The notes under the pieces were generated by a model that worked only from the letters and a program-made list of their open reading frames with translations, was not told the origin of the DNA and searched no databases. Both the position numbers and the translations under genes were made by a program. From JBGQOJ01 sp052119585 (GTDB taxonomy: Bacteria > Pseudomonadota > Alphaproteobacteria > Rhodobacterales > Rhodobacteraceae), in assembly GCF_052119585.1 (NCBI RefSeq), contig NZ_JBGQOJ010000004.1:150971-214970 (forward strand): a stretch of DNA of 64,000 nucleotides, in the 5' to 3' direction. Position 1 is the first letter of the stretch. Every line of letters begins with the position of its first letter. Positions 51,599 through 60,253 of the stretch are shown here, piece after piece.

Positions 51599-53533
51599 AT
51601 GGGGCGCATCCACCTTATGCGAGTGTCTTCTTCACTGATTGTTCTTGCGGTCTTTATCGCCGCAGGATTTGTAAGTTTCTTTGGTGCGTCCTTCGCCGTG
51701 GAGGCCGTCGAAACGCGGTCGGTCGACGCTATCGCCATGGCGATGGAAAAGAACGACCACGACTGGGTCGAGGTAGAGGCAGACGGGCTTCAGGTTCACC
51801 TGAGCGGGACCGCCCCGAACGAAGCCACGCGATTTCGTGCGCTTGCCATTGCGGGCGGCATCGTGGACGCGGCCCGTGTGATCGACAAGATGCAGGTCGA
51901 AGACAGCGCATTGATCGAGGCCCCGAAATTCGCCGTGGAAATTCTGCGCAGCGGCGACGGCATTTCCCTGATCGGCCTTATTCCCGCCGCGACCGACCGC
52001 GCGACCATTCTGGACACCATCAATGCCGTCGCAGGCGACACCCCGGTGATCGACATGCTGGAATCGGCAGATCACCCCGTGCCGGAGGGCTGGGATGCAT
52101 CGCTGGCCTTTGGCCTGCAATCCCTGCGCAAGCTGCCCAGTTCCAAAATCTCCATTGCGGCGGACCGCGTCGCGATCACCGCCAGCAGCGAAAGCATTCC
52201 CGAGAAGAAGCGGATCGAGACAGAGCTTGCCCGCAAGGTGCCCAGCGCGGTCGAATTGGTGCTGAATATCAAAGCGCCGCGTCCCGTGGTTACACCATTC
52301 ACCCTTCGCTTTCTGATCGACGCAAACGGCGCAAAATTCGACGCCTGCGCGGCGCAATCCGAAGAGGCGCGCGACAGGATCATCAAGGCTGCGACAGCAG
52401 CAGGCATGGAAAGCAAGGCAAACTGCATCCTTGGCCTTGGCGTTCCGTCCCCCCGTTGGGCCGAAGCCGTCGAAAAGGGTATTCTGGCACTGAAAGACAT
52501 GGGCGGCGGCAGCATCACGTATTCGGATGCCGATGTGACGCTTGTCGCGCTGGACACAACATCGCAAGCCACCTTTGACCGCGTGATCGGAGAGCTGGAA
52601 ACAGCCCTGCCCGATGTGTTCTCGCTGCATTCGGTTCTACCCGAAAAGGTCAAGATCGACGGAACTGGCGAAGGCAGCGGGCCACCGGAATTCATCGCCA
52701 CCCGCAGCCCCGAGGGGCAGATACAATTGCGCGGCCGCCTGACGGATGAACGCGTGCGCAATGCCGTCGAAAGCTATGCGCGCGCCCGGTTCGGCAAGGA
52801 CAGCGTCTATGCCGCCACCCGCCTGGACGAGGCGTTGCCGGATGGTTGGCCGGTGCGCGTTCTGGCAGGGGTAGAGGCGCTGGCCGAACTGCTCAGCGGC
52901 AGCGTGATCGTGCAACCCGATATCGTCGAAGTGCGCGGCATCACCGGAAACCCAGAGACCAATTCAACAATTTCCCGGATCTTGTCGGACAAGCTGGGCG
53001 AGGCAGAGAACTTCAACATCGAAGTCACCTATGACAAAAAGCTGGACCCGCTTTTGGGGCTGCCAACGGCGGATGAATGCGTCGAACAGCTGAACGCCGT
53101 GCTGAACCAGCGCAAGATAAGCTTTGATCCGGGGGCGGCCACGTTCGGTGCGGATTCGGTCGAGCCTATCGACAAGCTGGCAAAACTGATGACCAACTGT
53201 TCCGACTTCGAAATGCAGATCGGCGGCCATACCGACAGTCAGGGTCGCGAGGAAATGAACCTTGATCTTAGCCAGCAGCGTGCGGATGCTGTTCTGACCG
53301 CCCTGATGTCGCGCCGTGTCCTGACATCGGCGCTCACGGCAAAAGGCTATGGCGAAACCGTGCCGATTGCGGATAATGACACCGAAGACGGGCGCGAAGC
53401 GAACCGCCGGATCGAATTCAAATTGCTGACGGATGATACTGCGGCAGCGACAACAACACCCGGAACCGACGTTGCAGATGAACCTGTAGCAGAGGGAACA
53501 ACCGGAACAGGGACGACCGATGAACAGAACTGA
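51599..53533 (+). CDS. OmpA-family protein with BON domains
   Basis: 644 residues from the ATG at 51599 (another Met at 51617). An N-terminal signal or anchor (SSLIVLAVFIAAGFVSFFGAS), then several BON-type repeats of about 70 residues (for example VEVEADGLQVHLSGTAPNE and SKISIAADRVAITASSESIP), and a C-terminal OmpA domain from about 520 (ATFGADSVEPIDKLA, GGHTDSQGREEMN, ALTAKGYGETVPIADN) that binds peptidoglycan. Probably an envelope-linking protein. The last residues overlap the next gene by 14 bases. Confidence 0.85.
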   Translation: MGRIHLMRVSSSLIVLAVFIAAGFVSFFGASFAVEAVETRSVDAIAMAMEKNDHDWVEVEADGLQVHLSGTAPNEATRFRALAIAGGIVDAARVIDKMQVEDSALIEAPKFAVEILRSGDGISLIGLIPAATDRATILDTINAVAGDTPVIDMLESADHPVPEGWDASLAFGLQSLRKLPSSKISIAADRVAITASSESIPEKKRIETELARKVPSAVELVLNIKAPRPVVTPFTLRFLIDANGAKFDACAAQSEEARDRIIKAATAAGMESKANCILGLGVPSPRWAEAVEKGILALKDMGGGSITYSDADVTLVALDTTSQATFDRVIGELETALPDVFSLHSVLPEKVKIDGTGEGSGPPEFIATRSPEGQIQLRGRLTDERVRNAVESYARARFGKDSVYAATRLDEALPDGWPVRVLAGVEALAELLSGSVIVQPDIVEVRGITGNPETNSTISRILSDKLGEAENFNIEVTYDKKLDPLLGLPTADECVEQLNAVLNQRKISFDPGAATFGADSVEPIDKLAKLMTNCSDFEMQIGGHTDSQGREEMNLDLSQQRADAVLTALMSRRVLTSALTAKGYGETVPIADNDTEDGREANRRIEFKLLTDDTAAATTTPGTDVADEPVAEGTTGTGTTDEQN

Positions 53534-53846
53534 GTTTATCTTTGCGACGGCCATTATTCTATTTGTAGCATTTGTTCTTGGCTGGTTTGCCAGTTGGCTG
53601 ATCCACCGTTTTACTCGGGTGTCCCAGTCGGAAATGGGCGAGCTGGACAAGATGGCGCAGGCCCTGCACGAGGCGGAAGAAACCCGCGATCAGGCCATCA
53701 CCTATCTGCAGCAGCGCGAGGCAGAGATGACCAACCAGCTGTCCCAGTCAGAGGCAGAGCTGCGGGCGGCAATGGATGGGTTGCGGGCGGCGCGGCACGA
53801 GGCGGAAGAATTGCGCACCTATATAGAACGCGTGAACGCTGGCTAG
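53520..53846 (+). CDS. Single-span coiled-coil membrane protein
   Basis: 108 residues. One N-terminal membrane span (FIFATAIILFVAFVLGWFASWL) and a long charged helix (about residues 38-105) rich in E, Q and A, typical of a coiled coil. The function is unknown. It starts inside the OmpA gene end and is presumably translated with it. Its stop shares CTAG with moaE. Confidence 0.65.
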   Translation: MNRTEFIFATAIILFVAFVLGWFASWLIHRFTRVSQSEMGELDKMAQALHEAEETRDQAITYLQQREAEMTNQLSQSEAELRAAMDGLRAARHEAEELRTYIERVNAG

Positions 53847-54289
53847 TCCTGCCAGCGGGTCAGCGCGGCTTCGTCCTCGGCCTTGCTTTCAACCCAGTCA
53901 GTCCCGTCGCGGGTCAGTTCCTTTTTCCAGAACGGCGCACGGGACTTCAGGTAATCCATCAGGAATTCGGCCGCCGCAAACGCGTCGCCGCGATGACGGG
54001 CGGCGGTGGCGACCATCATGATCATATCGTCAGGCGCCAGCGGGCCATATCGGTGGATCACCTGCACATTGGTCAGGGACCAGCGCCGCGCCGCTTCGTC
54101 AGCAATCGCGGCCAGCGCCTTTTCCGTCATGCCGGGGTAATGCTCTATCTCCATCCGGTTCAGGCCACCGGCCACGTCGCGCACAATGCCCGTAAATGTC
54201 ACGACCGCACCGGCACCGGCGCTGGCACCGGTGAACGCGGTCAGTTCCGCGCCTGGATCAAACGGTTCCAGCTGGACCCGCACGCGCAT
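53843..54289 (-). CDS. moaE: Molybdopterin synthase catalytic subunit
   Basis: 148 residues. With MoaD it puts the dithiolene sulfurs into precursor Z. MoaE parts: GAVVTFTGIVRD, HYPGMTEKALAAIADEAARRW and the catalytic region AATARHRGDAFAAAEFLMDYLKSRAPFWKKE with its conserved lysines. It follows moaD directly. Confidence 0.95.
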   Translation of the reverse strand: MRVRVQLEPFDPGAELTAFTGASAGAGAVVTFTGIVRDVAGGLNRMEIEHYPGMTEKALAAIADEAARRWSLTNVQVIHRYGPLAPDDMIMMVATAARHRGDAFAAAEFLMDYLKSRAPFWKKELTRDGTDWVESKAEDEAALTRWQD

Positions 54290-54293
54290 GGCC

Positions 54294-54542
54294 TCAGCCC
54301 CCCGTCATCGGCGGAAAGAACGCCACCTCGCGCACACCGGCAAGCGGGGCGTCAAAATCCATCAATTCCTGATCAACGGCAACACGCAGCGCGCTGAGAT
54401 CGGCGAATGCCACCGCATACCGCTCTTCCCTCGCGACCAGTTCCGCCACCAGTTCCGCGACCGTTGCGGCAGAGGTTGTAACCCGCTCTTTCGGCAGGCC
54501 GATCCGTTCCCGGACCCAGGCGAAATAAAGCACGTCGATCAC
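54294..54542 (-). CDS. moaD: Molybdopterin synthase sulfur carrier subunit
   Basis: 82 residues starting at a GTG that overlaps the pgsA stop (GTGA). Ubiquitin-like fold ending in FFPPMTGG, with the C-terminal Gly-Gly that is thiocarboxylated. It is the partner of MoaE, four bases downstream. Confidence 0.93.
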   Translation of the reverse strand: MIDVLYFAWVRERIGLPKERVTTSAATVAELVAELVAREERYAVAFADLSALRVAVDQELMDFDAPLAGVREVAFFPPMTGG

Positions 54543-55210
54543 GCAGTCTCTCCCTCTCGCAGGATCGGCAGGGCTTTGGCAAAATAGTCCCATCCTGTGA
54601 CAAGCGTCAGAATGGCGGCAAGCCATAGCAACACAGTGCCCGCATATAAACTGGCCGACATCGCGTTATACTTCCACAAAAGCCCCGTTTTGTCAGGTCC
54701 GGTGCCTTCCAGAATTCCAGCGACCATAGCAGCGTCCATGCCGAAGCTGTCCATCACCACATAATGTTCGAATATACCGCTTCCGAACAGAACCGAGATC
54801 GCGATCATCTGCGCCGTTGTTTTCCATTTGGCCAGTTTCGTGACGTTCAGCAGGCTGGCGCGGCTGCCAAGAAACTCTCGCAGGCCGGAAACAAATACCT
54901 CGCGGAACAAAATGATCGTTGCCGGCAGAAGGATCAGAAAGGTCGCGCTGGAAAAGGCGGTCAGCACCAGCAGCGCAATGACAACCATCGCCTTGTCTGC
55001 AATCGGGTCCAGCATACGCCCGAAAGAGCTTTCCTGTTTCCACCGGCGGGCAAGATAGCCGTCGAAAAAGTCGGTAACAGCCGCGCCGACAAACAACGTA
55101 AGGGCGAACCAATCCGCATAGGGTCTTTGAAAATACAAAAACATGATCGCAACACCCGGGGCTGCGAAAAGGCGGATAACCGTCAGAATATTGGGCAATG
55201 TCCATGTCAT
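54539..55210 (-). CDS. pgsA: CDP-diacylglycerol-glycerol-3-phosphate 3-phosphatidyltransferase
   Basis: 223 residues, several membrane helices. It makes phosphatidylglycerophosphate. The CDP-alcohol phosphotransferase motif DG(x)2AR(x)8G(x)3D(x)3D appears as DFFDGYLARRWKQESSFGRMLDPIADK (about residues 47-74). It lies between uvrC and moaD, as is common in alphaproteobacteria. Confidence 0.95.
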   Translation of the reverse strand: MTWTLPNILTVIRLFAAPGVAIMFLYFQRPYADWFALTLFVGAAVTDFFDGYLARRWKQESSFGRMLDPIADKAMVVIALLVLTAFSSATFLILLPATIILFREVFVSGLREFLGSRASLLNVTKLAKWKTTAQMIAISVLFGSGIFEHYVVMDSFGMDAAMVAGILEGTGPDKTGLLWKYNAMSASLYAGTVLLWLAAILTLVTGWDYFAKALPILREGETA

Positions 55211-55228
55211 GGCACTATCCTTACCCTG

Positions 55229-57121
55229 TCATCCTTTCGCATGGAAGAAGGCATATATGGTTTCCGCCATTGCATCCGAAATACCGTCGACCGCCTTCAG
55301 ATCGGACAGCCCCGCGCGACTGACCGCCTTGGCAGAGCCAAAATGCGCCAGCAGCGCCCGCTTGCGCGTGGCGCCAACGCCGGGCACCTCGTCCAGTGGC
55401 GTAGCACCGATCGCCTTGGCACGTTTCGCGCGGTGCGTACCGATGGCAAAGCGGTGCGCCTCGTCGCGCAGGCGCTGAACGAAATACAGCACCGGATCGT
55501 TGTGCTGCAATGCAAAGGGGCGCTGGCCCGTGCGGTGGAATACCTCTTTGCCAGCGTCGCGGTCCACGCCCTTCGCCACCCCGACCATCGCAATATCCTC
55601 GACCCCCATTTCGGACAGGATGCTTTGCACCGCGCTAACCTGACCCGCACCGCCGTCAATCAGCAGCAGGTCGGGCCACATGTCGGACTTGCGTTCGGGG
55701 TCTTCTTTCAGCAACCGCTGGAACCGGCGGGTCAGCACCTCTTTCATCATCCCGAAATCGTCGCCGGGGGTGATGTCCTCGCCGCGGATATTGTATTTGC
55801 GATACTGGCTTTTCAGAAATCCGTCCGCCCCTGCCACGATCATACCGCCGACCGCGTTGGTGCCTTGGATGTGGCTGTTGTCATAGACCTCGATCCGTTT
55901 CGGCGGCGCGTCCAGATCGAACGCCTCGGCCAGACCGCGCAGCAGTTTGCCCTGCGTCGCGGTTTCCGACATCCGCCGCGCCAGCGACTCGCGGGCATTG
56001 CGCAGCGCACCCTCCATCAGCTCTGCCTTCTCGCCGCGCAGCGGCACGGCGATCTCCACCCTGCGCTCTGCCTTCTGGCTCAGCGCCTCGACCATCAGAT
56101 CCTCGTCGGGGATAGGGTGGGACAAAAGCAACAGGCGCGGCGGCGTCTTGTCGCCATAGAACTGGCCCAGAAACGCCTCCAGCACCTCGCCCTCGTCCGC
56201 GTCTGCCACCAGCCGCGGATAGAAATCGCGGTTCCCCCAATTCTGGTTCGCGCGGATAAAGAACACCTGAACGCAGGCCTGCCCGCCTTCCATATGCAAG
56301 GCGATCACATCGGCCTCGGCCACGCCGCGCGGATTGATGCCCTGCCCTGCCTGCACCTGCGTCAGGGCGCGGATCCGGTCGCGCAGGGCGGCCGCGCGTT
56401 CGAATTCCATCGCCTCGCTCGCGATGTCCATTTCACGGGCAAGCGTTTCCTGCACGTTGGTGGATTTCCCCGAAAGAAATTTCTCTGCATCGTCCACCAG
56501 CGCGTTGTAATCCTCGGCTGACACATAGCCGACGCAGGGCGCGGCACAGCGTTTGATCTGGTAAAGCAAGCAAGGGCGCGTGCGGGATTCAAAAACCGAA
56601 TCCGTGCAGTTGCGCAGCAAAAAGACTTTCTGCAACTGGTTCAATGTCCGGTTCACCGCGCCCGCGCTGGCAAACGGCCCATAATAATTGCCCTTTTCCG
56701 TCTTCGCCCCGCGATGCTTCTTGATCTGCGGAAAGGCATGCGTGCTGGACACCAGAATGTTCGGAAAGCTTTTGTCGTCGCGCAGCAGCACGTTGTAACG
56801 CGGCTTCAACTGCTTGATCAGGTTCTGCTCCAGCAGCAGTGCCTCTGTCTCGGTCAGGGTGGTCAGGAACATCATCGAGGCGGTCTCGGAAATCATCCGC
56901 GCGATGCGCCCCGAATGCCCACCCTCTTTGGCATAGTTCGACACGCGCTTTTTCAGATTGCGCGCCTTGCCGACGTAAAGCACCCGCGCCTGCTCATCCA
57001 GCATGCGGTACACGCCGGGCGAATTATCCAGCGTTTTCAGATAATTCTGGATGCATTCATAGCCCCTTGGGCCATCCTTGATCCGCGCTGCGTCGCCGGT
57101 GATATGATTGTTGTGTGCCAT
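55229..57121 (-). CDS. uvrC: Excinuclease ABC subunit C
   Basis: 630 residues. It makes both incisions in nucleotide excision repair. The GIY-YIG domain (SPGVYRMLDEQARVLYVGKARNLKKRVSNY, about 32-60), the Cys-rich CLLYQIKRCAAPC, a UvrB-binding UVR motif (about 215-250), the RNase H-like C-terminal nuclease (EVYDNSHIQGTNAVGGMIV) and a terminal helix-hairpin-helix pair (EVPGVGATRKRALLAHFGS) are all present and full length. Confidence 0.96.
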   Translation of the reverse strand: MAHNNHITGDAARIKDGPRGYECIQNYLKTLDNSPGVYRMLDEQARVLYVGKARNLKKRVSNYAKEGGHSGRIARMISETASMMFLTTLTETEALLLEQNLIKQLKPRYNVLLRDDKSFPNILVSSTHAFPQIKKHRGAKTEKGNYYGPFASAGAVNRTLNQLQKVFLLRNCTDSVFESRTRPCLLYQIKRCAAPCVGYVSAEDYNALVDDAEKFLSGKSTNVQETLAREMDIASEAMEFERAAALRDRIRALTQVQAGQGINPRGVAEADVIALHMEGGQACVQVFFIRANQNWGNRDFYPRLVADADEGEVLEAFLGQFYGDKTPPRLLLLSHPIPDEDLMVEALSQKAERRVEIAVPLRGEKAELMEGALRNARESLARRMSETATQGKLLRGLAEAFDLDAPPKRIEVYDNSHIQGTNAVGGMIVAGADGFLKSQYRKYNIRGEDITPGDDFGMMKEVLTRRFQRLLKEDPERKSDMWPDLLLIDGGAGQVSAVQSILSEMGVEDIAMVGVAKGVDRDAGKEVFHRTGQRPFALQHNDPVLYFVQRLRDEAHRFAIGTHRAKRAKAIGATPLDEVPGVGATRKRALLAHFGSAKAVSRAGLSDLKAVDGISDAMAETIYAFFHAKG

Positions 57122-57435
57122 GGGTCGTTAATACTTTGATTCCCTAGGGGGGCTGCAACCTTATCCGCGCGGGGACAAGGAAAAACATGTCCACGGATCC
57201 TGTGGATAAGTCTGCATATAACTTTACCACTACTCGAAAAAACCCTTAGATTCAGCGTGGTTCAATGGTTTGCCTGTTTTTTAGGCGATAACTTAAGTCG
57301 TTGTTTTAAAACGAAATTATTATCATGAAACCACAAGCACCTGATAACGTTAAAAGAATCGTAACGCTTTCGTGACAGGAAATCGCAAGGTGCACAAGTC
57401 AAGCAGCAAGGCCGCAACAGATCGGCTTTTTTCGG
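57122..57435. other. AT-rich 314-bp non-coding region with a perfect DnaA box
   Basis: No gene is seen here. TGTGGATAA at 57201-57209 is the exact complement of the DnaA box TTATCCACA; TTATCCGCG at 57161-57169 is a weaker one. The stretch from about 57210 to 57370 is clearly AT-rich for this genome (for example TTGTTTTAAAACGAAATTATTATC). It contains the uvrC promoter and could have a replication-linked role. No terminator is obvious. Confidence 0.45.
57201..57209 (-). promoter_or_regulatory. Perfect DnaA box
   Basis: TTATCCACA on the minus strand, 80 bp upstream of uvrC. Confidence 0.5.
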
Positions 57436-58215
57436 TCACTCGACACCCGAAACATCCGGCGTTTCCCATCCCAGATGCTGCCCGCCATCGACACATAACA
57501 GCTGTCCGGTGACCGAATGCGCATCCAGAAAGTACCCAAGCGCCGCAGTTATATCGGCGGCATTCGCGCCGCGATTAAGGATCGTTGACGCGCGTTGCGT
57601 CGCAAAGGCCTCTTCGGATTGCCGCCCACCCCGCAATGTCGGCCCCGGACCGATGGCATTGACCCGCACATCCGGCGCAAGGGCCTGGGCTGCGGTCTGG
57701 GTAAAGGCCCACAGACCCATCTTGGCAATCGTGTAGGTCATGAATTCCGGCGTCAGCTTGCGTACGCGCTGGTCGATCATGTTGATCACCAGCCCACTGG
57801 CGACAGGTTCCCCCTGATCGTCCCTTTGCGCGGTAGGCACCTGTGCCGCGAAGTGCTGCGTCAGCACGAATGGCGCCCGCAAATTGCTTTCGATGTGCCG
57901 GTCCCAGCTTTCTCGCGTCGCCGAGGTGATCGTGTCATATTCGAACAGGGAAGCGTTGTTGATCAGAACGCTTAGCGGCCCCCCCAATGCCTGTGCCGCG
58001 CGGGATACAAGCGTCTGCGTCGCCGCCTCGTCCAGCAGATCGGCCTGCAACGCAACAGCCGCACGCCCCGAACGGCGAATATCGGCAGCAACCGCCTCTG
58101 CCTCGTTTGACGAGGTCGCGAAATGCACCGCAACATCATAGCCCCGCACCGCCAGATGCAGCGCCATCTCGCGGCCAAGGCGCTTTCCCGCGCCTGTCAC
58201 CAATGCCTTTGCCAT
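57436..58215 (-). CDS. Short-chain dehydrogenase, pteridine-reductase-like
   Basis: 259 residues. Rossmann fold with TGAGKRLGREMALHLA, the TGxxxRxG cofactor form that marks pteridine reductases (PTR1, FolM) rather than the usual TGxxxGIG. NNASLFEYD and the catalytic YTIAKMGL (Tyr and Lys) follow. It probably reduces dihydropterins or dihydrofolate with NADPH; the activity is inferred. Its start lies nine bases after the antiporter end. Confidence 0.82.
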   Translation of the reverse strand: MAKALVTGAGKRLGREMALHLAVRGYDVAVHFATSSNEAEAVAADIRRSGRAAVALQADLLDEAATQTLVSRAAQALGGPLSVLINNASLFEYDTITSATRESWDRHIESNLRAPFVLTQHFAAQVPTAQRDDQGEPVASGLVINMIDQRVRKLTPEFMTYTIAKMGLWAFTQTAAQALAPDVRVNAIGPGPTLRGGRQSEEAFATQRASTILNRGANAADITAALGYFLDAHSVTGQLLCVDGGQHLGWETPDVSGVE

Positions 58216-58224
58216 GCAGGCCCC

Positions 58225-59175
58225 CTATGCAACCACCGAGATCAGGTAGGCCGCATAAAGCCCGGTCAAGATCGCACCCCAAAGTTTCGTGATATTCCAC
58301 CGCAGGAAGACGAACGGAAACAGGACCAGCGATGCCGCAAGCATGACCCAAAGATCGACGCGCAGAAACTGGTCGGCCACCGGAATATCGCCGACAAAGG
58401 ATGCAATACCGATGATCGCAAGCAGGTTGAACATATTCGACCCGATCACATTGCCCAATGCCACGTCGGCCTGCCGCCGCAGGGCCGCCATGATTGTCGT
58501 GGCCAGCTCTGGCAAAGAGGTGCCGATCGCGATCAAGGTCAGGCCGATCACCTCTTCGCTGATGTTCATCCGCGTCGCGATATTCACCGCGCTGTCCACC
58601 AGAAGATCGGCACCCAGCGGCAACCCGGCCAGTCCCAGCGCCAGAAACATCATGATTTTCCAGAACGGCATCGACGGGTCCGCGCCCTCGACCTCGATAA
58701 CATCCAGGGCCGCCGCTTTTGCATCCTTGCGATGCGCCAACGCCTCGAACAACTGATCGCCAAGCATGACACAAAGGGCGGCAAACAGGATCAGCCCGTG
58801 CACCCATGTAATCGGCCCGAAATAGCACACGGCAATGAACAGCAAGGTGGCGACAAGCATGAAGACATAGGTCTTTCTGGTATCGCAACTGCTGGTGTGC
58901 AGGCCGGAAATGATTGCGGGAATGCCGAGAACCAGCAGAATATTCGCCGTATTCGACCCGACGACATTACCCAGCGCAAGACCCGGCGCATTGTCCATGA
59001 TGGCCTTGACCGAGATCAGAAGTTCGGGCGCGGACGTGCCAAAGGCCACGATTGTCAGGCTGACAATCAACGCCGGAATACCCATCCGCAGGCTCAGGTT
59101 CACAGCCCCCTTGACCAGCGCATCACCCGCAAACAACAAAATGATCAGGCCAAGGCCCGCATAAACCAGATCCAT
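58225..59175 (-). CDS. Calcium/sodium antiporter (CaCA family, YrbG-like)
   Basis: 316 residues, about ten membrane helices in two inverted halves. The alpha repeats are VSLTIVAFGTSAPELLISVKA (about 38-58) and IGLTLIAIGTSLPELATTIMA (about 183-203), each with the conserved Glu; GNVVGSN and GNVIGSN follow each. It exchanges cations across the inner membrane. Confidence 0.92.
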   Translation of the reverse strand: MDLVYAGLGLIILLFAGDALVKGAVNLSLRMGIPALIVSLTIVAFGTSAPELLISVKAIMDNAPGLALGNVVGSNTANILLVLGIPAIISGLHTSSCDTRKTYVFMLVATLLFIAVCYFGPITWVHGLILFAALCVMLGDQLFEALAHRKDAKAAALDVIEVEGADPSMPFWKIMMFLALGLAGLPLGADLLVDSAVNIATRMNISEEVIGLTLIAIGTSLPELATTIMAALRRQADVALGNVIGSNMFNLLAIIGIASFVGDIPVADQFLRVDLWVMLAASLVLFPFVFLRWNITKLWGAILTGLYAAYLISVVA

Positions 59176-59184
59176 ACTACAACC

Positions 59185-59358
59185 CTATTTTTTTCCGCCA
59201 CCGCAGGCACAAGGCCCGCTGCCGATTTTAGGCCGCCCGCAAGCGGAACATTTCCCGGATGTCATCATCTTGGGCATTTTCGGCTTTGGAAGCCGCAGTT
59301 TGCCGAATATGGCAAGCACAAGCATTCCGATCAGGAAAAGGCTGACAACTTTGACCAT
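59185..59358 (-). CDS. 57-residue membrane-anchored zinc-ribbon-like microprotein
   Basis: MVKVVSLFLIGMLVLAIFGK... One N-terminal membrane helix, a Lys/Pro-rich linker (LRLPKPKMPKMM), then KCSACGRPKIGSGPCACGGG with CxxC and CxC pairs that could hold a metal. The function is unknown. It lies between the antiporter and the S49 peptidase genes, four bases after the latter, so it may be translated with it. Confidence 0.75.
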   Translation of the reverse strand: MVKVVSLFLIGMLVLAIFGKLRLPKPKMPKMMTSGKCSACGRPKIGSGPCACGGGKK

Positions 59359-59361
59359 GCG

Positions 59362-60165
59362 CTACAAACCGAACCGCGCATAATGCGCGCGGTCCTCGAT
59401 CTGGTTCAGCGCGTCATCGATAATCCGCACCCCGAACCGCTGGAACAGCGACCGCTTCACCCCGTAGGTTGCAAACCGCACCTTGTCGCCGAACACCCGT
59501 TTCATTGTCGGAACGATATGGCCGATGCCGTCGACAAGACCGACGTCGATCGCCTTTTGCCCGACCCAGACAGACCCGTCGAACAAATCCTGCCCCGCGG
59601 CCAGCTTTGCGCCACGCCGTGCCTTGACCTGCGCGATAAAGCTGTCGTGGATCTGCCCTTGCAACTCTTTCACCCGCGTCACGTCTTCGGATTTTTCCGG
59701 TTGAAACGGGTCCAGCATGCTTTTTGACGCGCCAGCCGTATAGACACGCCGCTCTATCCCCTGACGTTTCATCAGCTCGGGAAACCCGAAAGAGGCAGAG
59801 ATGACGCCAATGGACCCGACAATGGAATTCTCGTCGATCCAGATTTCGTCCGCCGCCGAGGCCAGCCAATACCCACCCGACGCGGCCAGATCCTCGACAA
59901 AGGCGTAAACGGGAATCGATTTTTCCTGTGCCAGCCGCCGGATACGTGCGGCAATCAGGGACGACTGCACCGGCGACCCTCCGGGCGAGTTGATGACAAG
60001 CGCAACGGCGCTTGGCTTGCCGCGCTTGAAGGCGCGTTCGATCATCGGCGCATAGGCTGCGTCGTTTAACGTGGCGCCGACACGACTGCCGGATGCAATG
60101 ACACCTGACAGGCGGATGACCGCGACCGTCGGGCCGGATTTGATAAACGGGATCCAGTGTTTCAT
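59362..60165 (-). CDS. S49 family peptidase (short SppA-like)
   Basis: 267 residues, the short SppA/SohB-like type. The serine nucleophile lies in EDLAASGGYWLASAADEIW (about residue 98) and the lysine base in TAGASKSMLDPF (about 148). IVGSIGVISASFGF follows the nucleophile as in SppA. It lacks a membrane span, so it is probably soluble or peripheral. It cuts membrane-bound peptides, perhaps signal peptides. Confidence 0.9.
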   Translation of the reverse strand: MKHWIPFIKSGPTVAVIRLSGVIASGSRVGATLNDAAYAPMIERAFKRGKPSAVALVINSPGGSPVQSSLIAARIRRLAQEKSIPVYAFVEDLAASGGYWLASAADEIWIDENSIVGSIGVISASFGFPELMKRQGIERRVYTAGASKSMLDPFQPEKSEDVTRVKELQGQIHDSFIAQVKARRGAKLAAGQDLFDGSVWVGQKAIDVGLVDGIGHIVPTMKRVFGDKVRFATYGVKRSLFQRFGVRIIDDALNQIEDRAHYARFGL

Positions 60166-60253
60166 CGGGCTGATGTAGGCCCGCCATCACGGATGGACAA
60201 GGCTCGCAACGCGTTAAACACACCGTTCATGCAGACCCGCCACATGCCCCGGC

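Noticed and set aside
54764..56521. A 585-codon plus-strand open frame
   Set aside because: It is antisense to pgsA and uvrC, both full length and certain. His/Arg/Gln-rich composition is typical of a shadow frame.
57281..57330. CtrA-type TTAA-N7-TTAA site in the AT-rich gap
   Set aside because: The closest match (TTAAGTCGTTGTTTTAA) has a nine-base spacer, so it does not fit the consensus.
58123..59727. A 534-codon plus-strand open frame
   Set aside because: It runs antisense through the SDR, antiporter, microprotein and peptidase genes, and has shadow-type composition.
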